Assembly (NCBI GenBank): GCA_017544805.1
Contig: JAFYDK010000089.1
Span: forward strand, 62,001 to 126,000
Length of the DNA stretch: 64,000 nt
Origin: Bacteroidales bacterium
GTDB lineage: Bacteria > Bacteroidota > Bacteroidia > Bacteroidales > UBA3824
Direction of reading: 5' to 3'
Shown: in pieces, positions 16,923 to 26,400 of the stretch
Layout of the letters: every line of letters begins with the position of its first letter
Position numbering within the stretch: the first letter of the stretch is position 1
The notes under the pieces: model-generated
Told to the model about the DNA's origin: nothing
Database searches by the model: none
What the model saw: the letters and a program-made list of their open reading frames with translations, nothing else
Made by a program: the position numbers and the translations under genes

Positions 16923-19137
16923 TGCCAATAACAGTTGTATCGTCCATTTGAACTCTTTCTTCACGCCATTTGTTGAAGAAATCAAAAAGCATTTTTTCTT
17001 GTTCTTTGAACGGGGCGTTATATTTTGAGGTCAGCAAATCACGGAAAGGTTTAGCCATGAGTTTTCTGCCTTCTTTGCCGCCGAATTGGTCTTGGTAGCC
17101 GTCGGAATAGATATAAAAAGTGGTCGGAATCGAAATATCTATTTCGTGTTTTGTGAAAACTCTTTGGTCTTCTTTCTGTATTCCGCCGATAGATTTTATA
17201 TCGCCGTTTACTTTTTCAACTTTATCGTTTTGAACTATGATAAGCGGATTTTTAGCACCGGCAAACGCTAATTTTTTAGTAGCTTTGTCGATAACGCAAA
17301 TAGCGGCATCCATACCGTCGTTGTTTTCAGTGGTTTCTTGCTGAAGCGTAGACCTTACGAGTTTGTGCAATTCGTTGAGAATCAAATCCGGCTCCGTAAT
17401 TTTCTGAAGATTAACGATTTGATTTAAGAACGCATCGCCTAACATACTCATGAATGCGCCGGGTACACCGTGTCCTGTGCAGTCGATGATTGCTACTATG
17501 AGTTTGTTGCTTTCGTCATCGGCGGCATCTTTTCTTCGGAAAAGAGATGGCGGACGTTGTATTTTAACTTCCGAAAACCAATAAAAATCACCGCTGACGA
17601 TTTCTTTCGGGTGAAAATATACGTATCCGTCAGCAAAATGCTTTTTAATGAAATCTATGTGCGGTAGTGATGCTTTCTGAATTCTTGCCGCATAGTTGAT
17701 TGATGAGGTAATTGATTGATTAATTTCCTCAATTTCATGGTTTCTGAGGCGGATTTCGGCGTTAAACTCATCCACAATTTCTTTTTGACGTAAGATTTCG
17801 TCTTTTTGCGAATTGATTTCCTCGTTTTTGGTAGTAAGAAGGTTGTTTACTTTTTTGATTTTTCTTGAGTTTAGAAAAACGTAAATCATAAACAATACTA
17901 TTAACGCAGCTACGGCGATTATAATTGAGGTTATGATTTTGTTTTTCTGCAATGTTTGTTCGTAAATTGCGAGTTCTTTTTCCTTGTCTTTCGTAGTGAT
18001 TGAAACTTGAAGCTCTGAAAAACTTTCAGCTTTTTTTGCCTCGTACAGAGAGTCGTTAGCAATAGTAAACCGTGAAAGATAATCGTATGCGCTTTCTATT
18101 TTGCCTTTTTTGTTGTTGATGTCGGCAAGTAGGAGCAGGGCTTCGGTTTTTTCTTTTAGCCATTGATTTTGATCGGCAGCCTCAAGAGCCTCCAATGCTT
18201 TTTTCTCGGCATTGCGAAGATCGTCTTTGATATAACTTATGCGGCCTAATTTGTTGTTTACAGAGGCAACGTAAGTTATATTTCCGAAATTCTGAAAAAT
18301 ATTGTAAGAGCGCATAAACATTATAAACGCTTCGTTGTAATCCTCGTTTTTGAGGTGCATTTCGCCGAGCATATAATACGTTTTTGCCATTTCGTATTTA
18401 TCACCGGCAAGACGATATTTTGTTACGGCGTTGTTAAGATATTTTTCTTCGTTTTCGTAGTCTTCGTTTTGATCGTAAACAGAAGCCATGTAACGGTAAG
18501 TCTCCGCCACAAGTTTCTGATTTTTAATGTTTTGACTTATAGTCAAAGCATCATTAAAAAAAGCTAATGCTTTGTCGTATTGATAACGGTTGAGTTCTAC
18601 CTGACCGATTCTGTCCATAGCGGCGGCATGACCTTCCATGCAAGAGCAGACCATAAAAATACTGTCGGCTTTTGTGTAATTACTCATTGCCACGTCTTCC
18701 ACATTTTGAATGAAATACGTATCGCCGTATTTTAACAATGCGTAAGCTGATTTTTCAGATTCGCCGTCGGTCAAATAGAGTGAATAGGCTTGGAAATAAT
18801 CTTCCATTGCCAGATAGTAGACTTTTTGTTCAAAATATATGTCGGCAATGGCTTCAGCCCATTCCGCTTGAACGGATTTGCTGAATTCCGATACAGCAAA
18901 CTGCATTGCTTGACCTGCATATTCCAAAGCCAAATAAGGCTCAGAAATTTTTGTCAAATCATACAATTTGCGTAAAATTTCAAGGTTTTCTTTACCTTTA
19001 ACTCCTAATTCGTAGTTCTTTTGCAACTTAGCATCCAAACTGTCCAACTGTTTAGAATCAGTATTGTCGGCATACGAAAACAGCGAACAGCACAGCACCA
19101 ATAGCAAAGTGCAAATATTATGTTTTGTCAATCTCAT
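16909..19137 (-). CDS. TPR-containing membrane protein with SpoIIE/PP2C serine phosphatase domain
   Basis: 742 residues. Signal peptide 1-23; TPR repeats through about 40-370 (for example A-Y-A-L-L-K-Y-G-D-T-Y and A-K-T-Y-Y-M-L-G-E-M); one transmembrane helix 401-423; coiled coil 425-475; SpoIIE-type PP2C domain from about 500 to the end with D-C-T-G-H-G-V-P-G-A-F-M-S-M-L-G at 552-567 and metal-binding Asp residues D516 and D552. The TPR part would be periplasmic and the phosphatase cytoplasmic. Known for the family: dephosphorylates an STAS/anti-anti-sigma or SiaC-like partner in a switch. Same layout as the SiaA-like protein at 57.9 kb, but no kinase or partner gene lies next to this copy. 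Confidence 0.92.
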   Translation of the reverse strand: MRLTKHNICTLLLVLCCSLFSYADNTDSKQLDSLDAKLQKNYELGVKGKENLEILRKLYDLTKISEPYLALEYAGQAMQFAVSEFSKSVQAEWAEAIADIYFEQKVYYLAMEDYFQAYSLYLTDGESEKSAYALLKYGDTYFIQNVEDVAMSNYTKADSIFMVCSCMEGHAAAMDRIGQVELNRYQYDKALAFFNDALTISQNIKNQKLVAETYRYMASVYDQNEDYENEEKYLNNAVTKYRLAGDKYEMAKTYYMLGEMHLKNEDYNEAFIMFMRSYNIFQNFGNITYVASVNNKLGRISYIKDDLRNAEKKALEALEAADQNQWLKEKTEALLLLADINNKKGKIESAYDYLSRFTIANDSLYEAKKAESFSELQVSITTKDKEKELAIYEQTLQKNKIITSIIIAVAALIVLFMIYVFLNSRKIKKVNNLLTTKNEEINSQKDEILRQKEIVDEFNAEIRLRNHEIEEINQSITSSINYAARIQKASLPHIDFIKKHFADGYVYFHPKEIVSGDFYWFSEVKIQRPPSLFRRKDAADDESNKLIVAIIDCTGHGVPGAFMSMLGDAFLNQIVNLQKITEPDLILNELHKLVRSTLQQETTENNDGMDAAICVIDKATKKLAFAGAKNPLIIVQNDKVEKVNGDIKSIGGIQKEDQRVFTKHEIDISIPTTFYIYSDGYQDQFGGKEGRKLMAKPFRDLLTSKYNAPFKEQEKMLFDFFNKWREERVQMDDTTVIGIKIW

Positions 19138-19223
19138 TTCAAATAAGCAGATTTTTAATCCACTTTTTTTACAGCATAATTCATGCCTTAAAGCGTTTTT
19201 TGGAAGACTTTTTTTTCTTTAAA

Positions 19224-19706
19224 TCAGTCTTTCTTATAAATCAGACATACGGCATAACAAGCGATACCGTCTTCAGTGCCGGTAAAACCGAGTTTTTCTT
19301 CAGTTGTAGCTTTTATGCTGATACAATCCTCGTCCACTTGAGCAGTTTTGGTAAGTATTTCCTGCATTTTTGGTATATAATCCTTAATTTTAGGCTTTTG
19401 AAGGCATATCGTGGAATCGATGTTAGAGATTTCATAACCTGCCTGGCGGATTATATCACAGGTTTTTTGTAATAAAATTTTGGAATCAATGCCTTTGAAT
19501 TCCTCAGACGTATCGGGAAACCAATAGCCGATGTCCCTTTTGTTAGCGGCACCGAGCAGAGCATCGCATATTGCATGAATAAGGCAGTCAGCATCAGAAT
19601 GACCGACTGCACCTTTATAATGATCTATTTTGATGCCGCCTAACCAAAAAGGCAACCCTTCTTGAAGGCGGTGAACGTCATAACCGAATCCGGTACGTAT
19701 TTTCAT
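19224..19706 (-). CDS. ispF: 2-C-methyl-D-erythritol 2,4-cyclodiphosphate synthase
   Basis: 160 residues from ATG 19706; an upstream ATG at 19733 overlaps the preceding gene and adds a non-conserved Lys-rich lead. Metal ligands D10 and H12 (G-Y-D-V-H-R) and H44, with G-H-S-D-A-D around residue 35 and the C-terminal T-T-E-E-K-L-G-F-T-G motif. Fifth enzyme of the MEP isoprenoid route: converts CDP-ME-2-phosphate to the cyclic diphosphate with release of CMP. It starts 13 bp after the leucine-rich-repeat gene and is probably co-transcribed with it. Confidence 0.97.
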   Translation of the reverse strand: MKIRTGFGYDVHRLQEGLPFWLGGIKIDHYKGAVGHSDADCLIHAICDALLGAANKRDIGYWFPDTSEEFKGIDSKILLQKTCDIIRQAGYEISNIDSTICLQKPKIKDYIPKMQEILTKTAQVDEDCISIKATTEEKLGFTGTEDGIACYAVCLIYKKD

Positions 19707-19719
19707 TTTTTTTCTTTTT

Positions 19720-21105
19720 TTAGAGTTTTGCAAATGGATAAGCGGCTTTTATTCTTTCTTTTTCGCCGTCGTTTATCTCATTTGACGATAAGTCCAAAAC
19801 CGACAAAAATTTAGAGGTTTTCATAACATCGGGAAAACCTGAAAGTTTATTTTTTGCTAAGTTCAATTCCGTTAAATTTTCAAGTTTTGAGAATGATTGC
19901 GGAATTTGAGCAATATCGTTGTAACTAAGGTTAAGGCTCTGAAGTTTAAGCAGTTTGCCGAAATCTTCCGGTAAGTTTTTCAAATTGTTGGTTGCGGCTG
20001 AAAGTTTTTCTAATCCGCTGATTTTTGTAACCGTAGCCGGCAAAGCCTCAAAACTGTTACCGTCAAGAACGAGTTCTTTGAGGTTGATTAATTGTCCTAC
20101 TTCGGGAAATTTTGAGATTTTGTTGTCAGCCAAATTCAGTTTTGACATAAAGAACAAACTTCCTAAAGATTTAGGCAGATTTGTAAGTTCGTTTTCTGAT
20201 ATGTCCAAATCCTGAATCATCTTGAGCTCACCGATAGAGGCGGGCAGGGTTGCGATATGGTTTTTGCTCAAATCCAACATTTGAAGGAAATTCATTTTTC
20301 CAATATTTTTGGGCAGAGTTGTAAGATTGTTGCCTCTGACATTAAGATAAGGCAGTTGAGCTAACTTGCAAATATCCTCCGGAAGTTCTTTCAAATTGTT
20401 GTTATGAAGGTCAAAAATCATCAACGTCTGAAGTCCGCTTACTGATGAAGGCAGTTTTTCGATTTGGTTGTCAGACATATCCAAACTTTGGAGCATCATA
20501 AAACCGCCGATACTTTCGGGCAGCGTCTTGATTTGATTTTTCGGAGCCGAAAGGTTGGTCAGCGTGGTTATTTTTCCGATATTTTTGGGTAGAGCTGTAA
20601 GTTTGTTTTCTCCCAAAACAAGGTCGGCAAGATTTTCCAATTCAGAAATTTCTTCCGGCAGACTTGTGAGTTCGTTTTGTTCCAAGTCCAACATCAAAAG
20701 GTTTTTCAGTTCTCCGATTTGAGGAGCTATCTTGCTGATTTTATTATTGTTGAGAGCCAAATATTGAAGGTTTGTCAGTTGAGAAATTCCTTTGGGTACC
20801 TCCGTAATCATATTTTCCCAAAGGTCAAGAATTTGGAGATTCGGAAAATGGAATACCTCCGGTGGAATTTCCGTAAGACCTTTTTCCGCAAGGTTTAGTT
20901 TAATAACTCTTTCAGGCGTAGCCAAGGCTTGTTCTATTGACGTAAATTCGTAGGCATCAGGTAAAAACTCGTCCGCTAAAAGTCCTTTATCATCGAGATA
21001 TTGCGGAAGAATTTTTCCTTTGTCATCAAACCATTTTTCATTTTGGGCATTTACTTGAGTTCCCAAAAACACGCTCAACAATGCAGCTGTTAAAATTTTT
21101 TTCAT
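19720..21105 (-). CDS. Secreted leucine-rich-repeat protein
   Basis: 461 residues. Signal peptide 1-20 (V-N-A-Q), a short N-terminal region, then about 16-17 repeats of 23 residues with the consensus L-P-x-x-I-x-x-L-x-x-L-x-x-L-x-L-x-x-N-x-L from about residue 60 to the end. This is the bacterial LPx-type LRR also found in Leptospira and in Bacteroidota surface proteins. No lipobox, no type IX sorting domain and no catalytic domain are seen, so it is likely periplasmic or exported. Function unknown; LRR solenoids usually bind proteins. The repeats are diverged at DNA level, so this is an old expansion. Confidence 0.9.
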   Translation of the reverse strand: MKKILTAALLSVFLGTQVNAQNEKWFDDKGKILPQYLDDKGLLADEFLPDAYEFTSIEQALATPERVIKLNLAEKGLTEIPPEVFHFPNLQILDLWENMITEVPKGISQLTNLQYLALNNNKISKIAPQIGELKNLLMLDLEQNELTSLPEEISELENLADLVLGENKLTALPKNIGKITTLTNLSAPKNQIKTLPESIGGFMMLQSLDMSDNQIEKLPSSVSGLQTLMIFDLHNNNLKELPEDICKLAQLPYLNVRGNNLTTLPKNIGKMNFLQMLDLSKNHIATLPASIGELKMIQDLDISENELTNLPKSLGSLFFMSKLNLADNKISKFPEVGQLINLKELVLDGNSFEALPATVTKISGLEKLSAATNNLKNLPEDFGKLLKLQSLNLSYNDIAQIPQSFSKLENLTELNLAKNKLSGFPDVMKTSKFLSVLDLSSNEINDGEKERIKAAYPFAKL

Positions 21106-21191
21106 GTTCTTCGTGCTTTTATATTGTCAATACAAAGATAACAATTTTTTTGTATAAAGTATTGTAGTTGTTAAGTTTTTTTTTGATTTTT

Positions 21192-22214
21192 TTATTTTTT
21201 CATTTCTTTGGTGCTCAGTAGTCCGCAAGCGGCAAAAATATCTTCCCCTCTTGAAGCTCTTATAGTTGTGATAATATTTTTTGAGTTCAAAATTTCTTGA
21301 AACTCACGGATTCTGATTTCTGAGGATGATTTGAAATCGCTTCCGGGGTGTTCGTGATAGCGGATAAGATTTACTCTTGAGGGAATGTTTTTCAAGATTT
21401 CAGCTAATTTGCGGGCGTGAGTCGGAGTATCGTTAAAACCCTGAATCATAATATATTCTGCCGAAAAACGTCTTTGATGGCGGAAGTCGTGTTTTTCGAT
21501 TTCCATTAATGCTCTTTCTAATGGTTGTGCTTTTTCGATGGGCATAATTTCAGCTCTTTCTTTAGCGAACGGGTTATGAACCGAAACGGCTAAATGCACG
21601 TCAGTTTTGTCTAGAAATTCTTTTAATGCGGGCATTATGCCTACCGTAGAGAGGGTTATTCTGTGCGGCGACATTGCAAAACCGTAATCGGAGGTTAAAA
21701 TTTCGAGGGCTTTCATGATGTTTTGTAAATTGTCCATCGGCTCGCCCATGCCCATAAAAACGAGATTTGTGAGATTGTCTTTTTCGGGCAGAGATTTTAT
21801 TTGGTTGAGAATTTGATTTACGTTTAGATTACCGGCAAATCCTTGTAAGCCTGTGTTACAGAATTTGCAACCCATTTTGCAACCGGTTTGACATGAAAGA
21901 CAGAGGGTTGCGCGGTCTTTGTCGGGAATGTAAGCTGCCTCTACGAAACGGTTTTCGCCTGAAGAAAAAAGATATTTTTTTGTGCCGTCTTTAGAAACGG
22001 TTTCTTTTACGGGAGCGGATAGACCGACAACGAATTTTTCTTCCAACAATGCTCTTGCTTTTTTGGAGAGGTTGGTCATTTGGTCGAACTCTGTAATATC
22101 TTTTTTGTAAAGCCAGTCAGCTAATTGTTTGGCTGTAAATTTGGGCAATCCTAATCCTAAAACCGTTTCTTGCAGTTCTGCTAACGTTTTTCCGAACAAA
22201 AAATCTTTTTCCAC
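21192..22214 (-). CDS. rlmN: Dual-specificity 23S rRNA/tRNA adenine C2-methyltransferase (radical SAM)
   Basis: 340 residues. Radical-SAM cysteines C112, C116 and C119 (G-C-K-M-G-C-K-F-C), the resolving Cys C330 in A-A-C-G-L-L, and the typical M-G-M-G-E-P and S-T-V-G-I-M-P motifs. Methylates A2503 of 23S rRNA and A37 of some tRNAs. The start is GTG at 22214: an in-frame TAA lies just upstream and the next ATG is 45 codons downstream inside conserved sequence. A heptamer repeat fills the space to the preceding gene. Confidence 0.97.
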   Translation of the reverse strand: MEKDFLFGKTLAELQETVLGLGLPKFTAKQLADWLYKKDITEFDQMTNLSKKARALLEEKFVVGLSAPVKETVSKDGTKKYLFSSGENRFVEAAYIPDKDRATLCLSCQTGCKMGCKFCNTGLQGFAGNLNVNQILNQIKSLPEKDNLTNLVFMGMGEPMDNLQNIMKALEILTSDYGFAMSPHRITLSTVGIMPALKEFLDKTDVHLAVSVHNPFAKERAEIMPIEKAQPLERALMEIEKHDFRHQRRFSAEYIMIQGFNDTPTHARKLAEILKNIPSRVNLIRYHEHPGSDFKSSSEIRIREFQEILNSKNIITTIRASRGEDIFAACGLLSTKEMKK

Positions 22215-22222
22215 TTTATCTT

Positions 22223-22271
22223 AATTATGAATTATGAATTATTAATTGTCAATTGTTAATTGTCAATTGTG
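22223..22271. repeat. Seven tandem heptamers (AATTnTn) filling an intergenic gap
   Basis: Seven consecutive 7-base units of the pattern AATTATG/AATTATT/AATTGTC/AATTGTT/AATTGTG cover 49 bases exactly, ending at the stop codon of the thioredoxin-fold gene. Such arrays can change length by slippage. The array lies just upstream of the rlmN GTG start, so length change would alter spacing but not any reading frame. Confidence 0.85.
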
Positions 22272-23327
22272 TTAATTGTTTGCGTTTTTCCTATAAAAAG
22301 CTTCAAAATTTTGGGTTTTGTATGCTTCTGTTGCGTAAAATTTAGAGACTAATAGTAAAAATTCCGGGGAGAAAAAATCGTTTATTTTCGATAAATAGTT
22401 GTGTTTATTATCGAAGAAAAACATCGCCGGAAATTTGTAATTATCACGCATTAAGGCATTTGTGAATTGGTTTGGCATATTTTCGCCTAATGAGACAAAC
22501 GGATGTTCTTTTAGCGGGTCAAACCAATAAATTGTATCTAAGGTTGTAGCCTCAAATCTTACGGGATAAAAATTCTCGTTGATATAATCGCAGAGTTTTT
22601 TATCTTTTAAAACGACACCTTCGTGAATAGAGGCGTTCATAGACCAATACGGGACGTATCCGCGGTATTTGTCATCAATATAAACGTCAATAAAAATCGG
22701 TTTGGGATTTTCTTTTGACAATTCGGTAATCTCTTGAAAGGTTTTCCACTGAATTTTTCCTAAAGTATCGTTTTTAGCGTTTTTAATTTTAGCGAGGTCG
22801 TTTTTGTAATGTTCGGGATATTTCAGCATGTAGAGCAGTTCAAACTCGTCCGGGTTGATATTGTCAGAGAGTTCTTCAGAGAAGTATACCAAAAGCGGTT
22901 CGATATTTTTGACATCTCTGTATCCGGGAACGGGGTAAATGTTCTTTTTTTTATCCATGTAAACTATTGTCGGATAAGACATTCGCCCCTCTAACAGATG
23001 AACGGCCAGACGGTTGTTTCTTCCGTCAGAGGTCCAAGTTTTTCCTAAAAATTTAATTGTGTCCTCGGTTTCGGCATTAAATCTAATGCAATAGAAATTG
23101 CGATTTATGTATTCAGCTAATTGTTTGTGCTGAAAAGTTGTCGCCATCATCCTTTTGCACCAGCCGCACCAATCGGTGTAAACATCAATTAAGAAAGGGC
23201 GGTTTTCAGTAGAATCAAGTTTTTCGGCTTCTTGAAATGTCAGCCATTTAATAGGACCTAAATTTTCTTGTGAAAAACCTGAAAAACAAGAGATTAAGAG
23301 TATTATGCTAAATATAATTCTTTTCAT
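22272..23327 (-). CDS. Exported protein with two thioredoxin-fold domains, the second without the redox motif
   Basis: 351 residues from ATG 23327; the longer form from 23366 was rejected because a -7 box (TAAATTTG on minus, 23364-23371) lies in it. Signal peptide 1-20. Domain 1 (about 25-165) is thioredoxin-like with W-C-G-W-C-K (C54, C57), as in DsbD-C or thioredoxin_7 proteins. Domain 2 starts about residue 188 with the same opening (I-Q-W-K-T-F-Q-E-I and I-F-I-D-V-Y) but has a Tyr/Gly-rich segment where the CxxC should be. Likely periplasmic thiol-disulfide exchange or reduction of an envelope protein by domain 1; domain 2 may bind substrate. Partner unknown. Confidence 0.85.
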   Translation of the reverse strand: MKRIIFSIILLISCFSGFSQENLGPIKWLTFQEAEKLDSTENRPFLIDVYTDWCGWCKRMMATTFQHKQLAEYINRNFYCIRFNAETEDTIKFLGKTWTSDGRNNRLAVHLLEGRMSYPTIVYMDKKKNIYPVPGYRDVKNIEPLLVYFSEELSDNINPDEFELLYMLKYPEHYKNDLAKIKNAKNDTLGKIQWKTFQEITELSKENPKPIFIDVYIDDKYRGYVPYWSMNASIHEGVVLKDKKLCDYINENFYPVRFEATTLDTIYWFDPLKEHPFVSLGENMPNQFTNALMRDNYKFPAMFFFDNKHNYLSKINDFFSPEFLLLVSKFYATEAYKTQNFEAFYRKNANN

Positions 23328-23440
23328 GTTAGTTCTTTTGTGTGTTGAAAAAAAATTTAACTGCAAATTTACTACTTTTGACGTAAAAAAACTCTAAATG
23401 TTGCAGGATTAACAAAAATTAAAATTAATGAAAAAAATAT

Positions 23441-26400
23441 TTATTGAGAAATCTCTTTTAAAAATTCGCTTGGGACTACTCCGAATTCGTCTTTAAAGCA
23501 TTGACGGAAATAATCTTCCGTTCTGATTCCGACTTTGAAAGCGACCTCTGCAATAGAATACCGTCCTTGAGATAAAAGTTTTCCGGCGGTTTGCATTTTT
23601 ATTTTTCTGATGTATTCGTTAGGGCTTATTCCTGTCAGTGCTTTTAATTTTCTATAAAGCGAACTTGTGGACATGAAATTTTTTTCGCAAAGCATCGTAA
23701 CCGAAAAATCCGGGTTTTCGATGTTTTCCAAAATGATTTTGTCGGTCTTTTCTATAAATTCCGCATCTAAAGGGTTAAGGCTTTTTATGATTTCTTCTTT
23801 TTGGCTTTTTAATGTTGATTCGGCCGTTTTAACGGGTTCTACGGGCGTTTTAGCTGAAAAAAATTCTTTTAGACGGTGTTTTTTTTCCAAAAGATTTGCT
23901 ATTCGGCTTGCCAAAAGTGTTGCGCTGAAAGGTTTCGTCAGATAACTATCAGCACCAGCCTCGTAACCTAACGTTTTGTCGTTGAGCGTATCTTTTGCCG
24001 TTAAAAGTATGACGGGGATATGGCTTGTCCGAATATCGTTTTTAATGGCTTTGCATAGTTCGATTCCGTTTTTTACGGGCATCATAATGTCCGAAACGAT
24101 GATGTCGGGAATTTTTTCTAACGCTGCTTGGATTCCTAATTTGCCGTTGTGAGCCGTTATAACCGTGTAGTTGTGCGAAAGCGAAATTCTGATGTATTCC
24201 TGAATGTCGGTATTGTCCTCCACTGATAGGACTACGGGTTTGTCGGATTGTGTTTGTTGAGAGTCGGCTTTGTGGTTTTCTTCGATGTTTTTATCTTTTA
24301 TTATTTCTTGAAGTTCCTCATTATTAGAGGTTTCGTATTTACCCTCGAGCGGTATCGAAACCAAAAATTCCGTTCCCATGCCCAAAACGCTTGAAACTTC
24401 AACTTTGCCTTGATGAAGTTCTATTAAATTTTTCACGAGTGAGAGTCCGATACCCGTACCAGAGGCTTGGTGTGCGCCCTGCTCTTGATAATAACGGTCA
24501 AAAATTTTCGGCAATGCCTCTTTGGAAATGCCGTAACCAGTATCTTTAACGCTGATAACGGCATAATTTCCTCTTTTGTAAAGTGATACTTTTATGAAAC
24601 CTTTTTCGGTGTATTTCAGTGAGTTACTTATCAAATTGTCCAAAATCGTAACTATACATTGCCTATCGAAAAGCATTTCAAAATCGTTTTCTTCACATTC
24701 ATAAATTATTTCTAAATCTTTGTTGCGGTTGAGTTCTTTGTATTTCAAAGTCTCTTGCTCAATTACTTGATTTAAAATGCCTTGCGTGATATAAAGTTTT
24801 TTGTTTTGGGTTTCTGTTTTGCGCAAATCCAAAAGATTGTTGGCAAGTTTCAGAAGTTTTTGACTGCTTTGATTTATGAGTTTAAGTTTTTTTCTGACAT
24901 TCTCCTCAAGTTTGGTATCGGTTGCCAAATCTTCCAACGGTCCTACGATAAGGCTCAAAGGTGTGCGGATTTCGTGTGCAATGTTGGTGTAAAAACGCAT
25001 TTTTTCCTCGTTGAGAGCCTCTTGTTTTTCGCGGTTTTCTTTTTCGGATTTGAGTTGGGCGCGGATATTAACTCTTCGTTTGTAAGCCTTGAAACTCAAG
25101 AAGATAGCACCTAATATCAGCAAAATGTAAAACGTATTTGCGGCTTTGGTTTGATACCACGGCGGCAAAACGATGATTCTTAAATCCGTTGTTTTGCTTT
25201 CAAAATTTTCGCTGATAAAACGTGTTTTTATTTTTAACGTGTATTTTCCGGGCGAAAGGTTTCTGAAAATTACGTTTTCGGCATCGTTTACGCGGTAATA
25301 GTTTTTTTCTGCACCTTCCAACATCGTTGCATATTCGATGATGTTGCTAAGTGCATAATTATCAACGAAAAGCGATATTGCAAAACTATTTTCGTCATGT
25401 TTTAAGACGATTTTTTCGCCGGCATTATGAATTATTTTAACGTTTTGTCTGTCAGTGCTTTCCAAATCACCAGGCAGATAAATTTTTATTTTTGCGATTT
25501 TGGCTTGAGGGGTGTTTCTTTCGGTGAGGACTTCCTCCGGGACAAAGCGGCACAAACCGGCTGCCGAGCCGAAATTCATCACGCCGTCTACGCCGTAAAA
25601 AACCGCACCTGAGGCAAACTCTCCTGAGGGTATGCCGTAATGCGAATCATAGTTTCTAACTTTTTTATATTCAGGAAGATAACAAGAAATTCCGCTGTTG
25701 GTACTGACCCAAATATTGTAATATCTGTCCTCTGAAATTGCACGGATATGGGCGTTTTTCAGACCGGCTTTTTTGGAGATGATTTTGAAATCGAAATTTT
25801 CATGTTCGGCGAACAAAACCAAACCTTCACCTGTTGCAACCCAAATGCGCTTTTGAGAATCTTCTTTTATGTAATTGACTGTGTTTGATGGAAATCCGTT
25901 GTCGGTGTCAAATTGTTTTATGACAGAAAAATCTCTGTCCAAAATGAATACTCCGCCGCCGAAAGTTCCCGCCCAAATATTCCCGTAACTGTCTTTTAAA
26001 ACGTTTCTGACAAGGTTTTGCGGCAGTTTATGAGTGCTGACGATTTGTTTTTTGTCAATATCCGCCAAAAGAATGCCGTTACTTGTTGCCACGATAATAT
26101 GGTTTTCGTCGTATGCGCAAAAACCTCTAATGTCCATACCCTCGGCAAGAGTTTGAAAGCTTTGGGTCTTGAAATCGTAAACTGCAATTCCGCCGTGAAA
26201 AGTTCCGAACCAAAGATTTCCTTTAGAATCCTTATATGCGGCTTGAACGCAGTTGCTTTTCAGCCCCGAATTTTCGGATTTATAAACGGCAATGCGTTTT
26301 CCGAACGAGAAAACATTGATTCCTCCGTCATCAGTGCCGATCCAAAGTCTGCCTTCGTTGTCGCCGATAACGGAGAGAATACTTTTGCAGTTGAGGTTTT

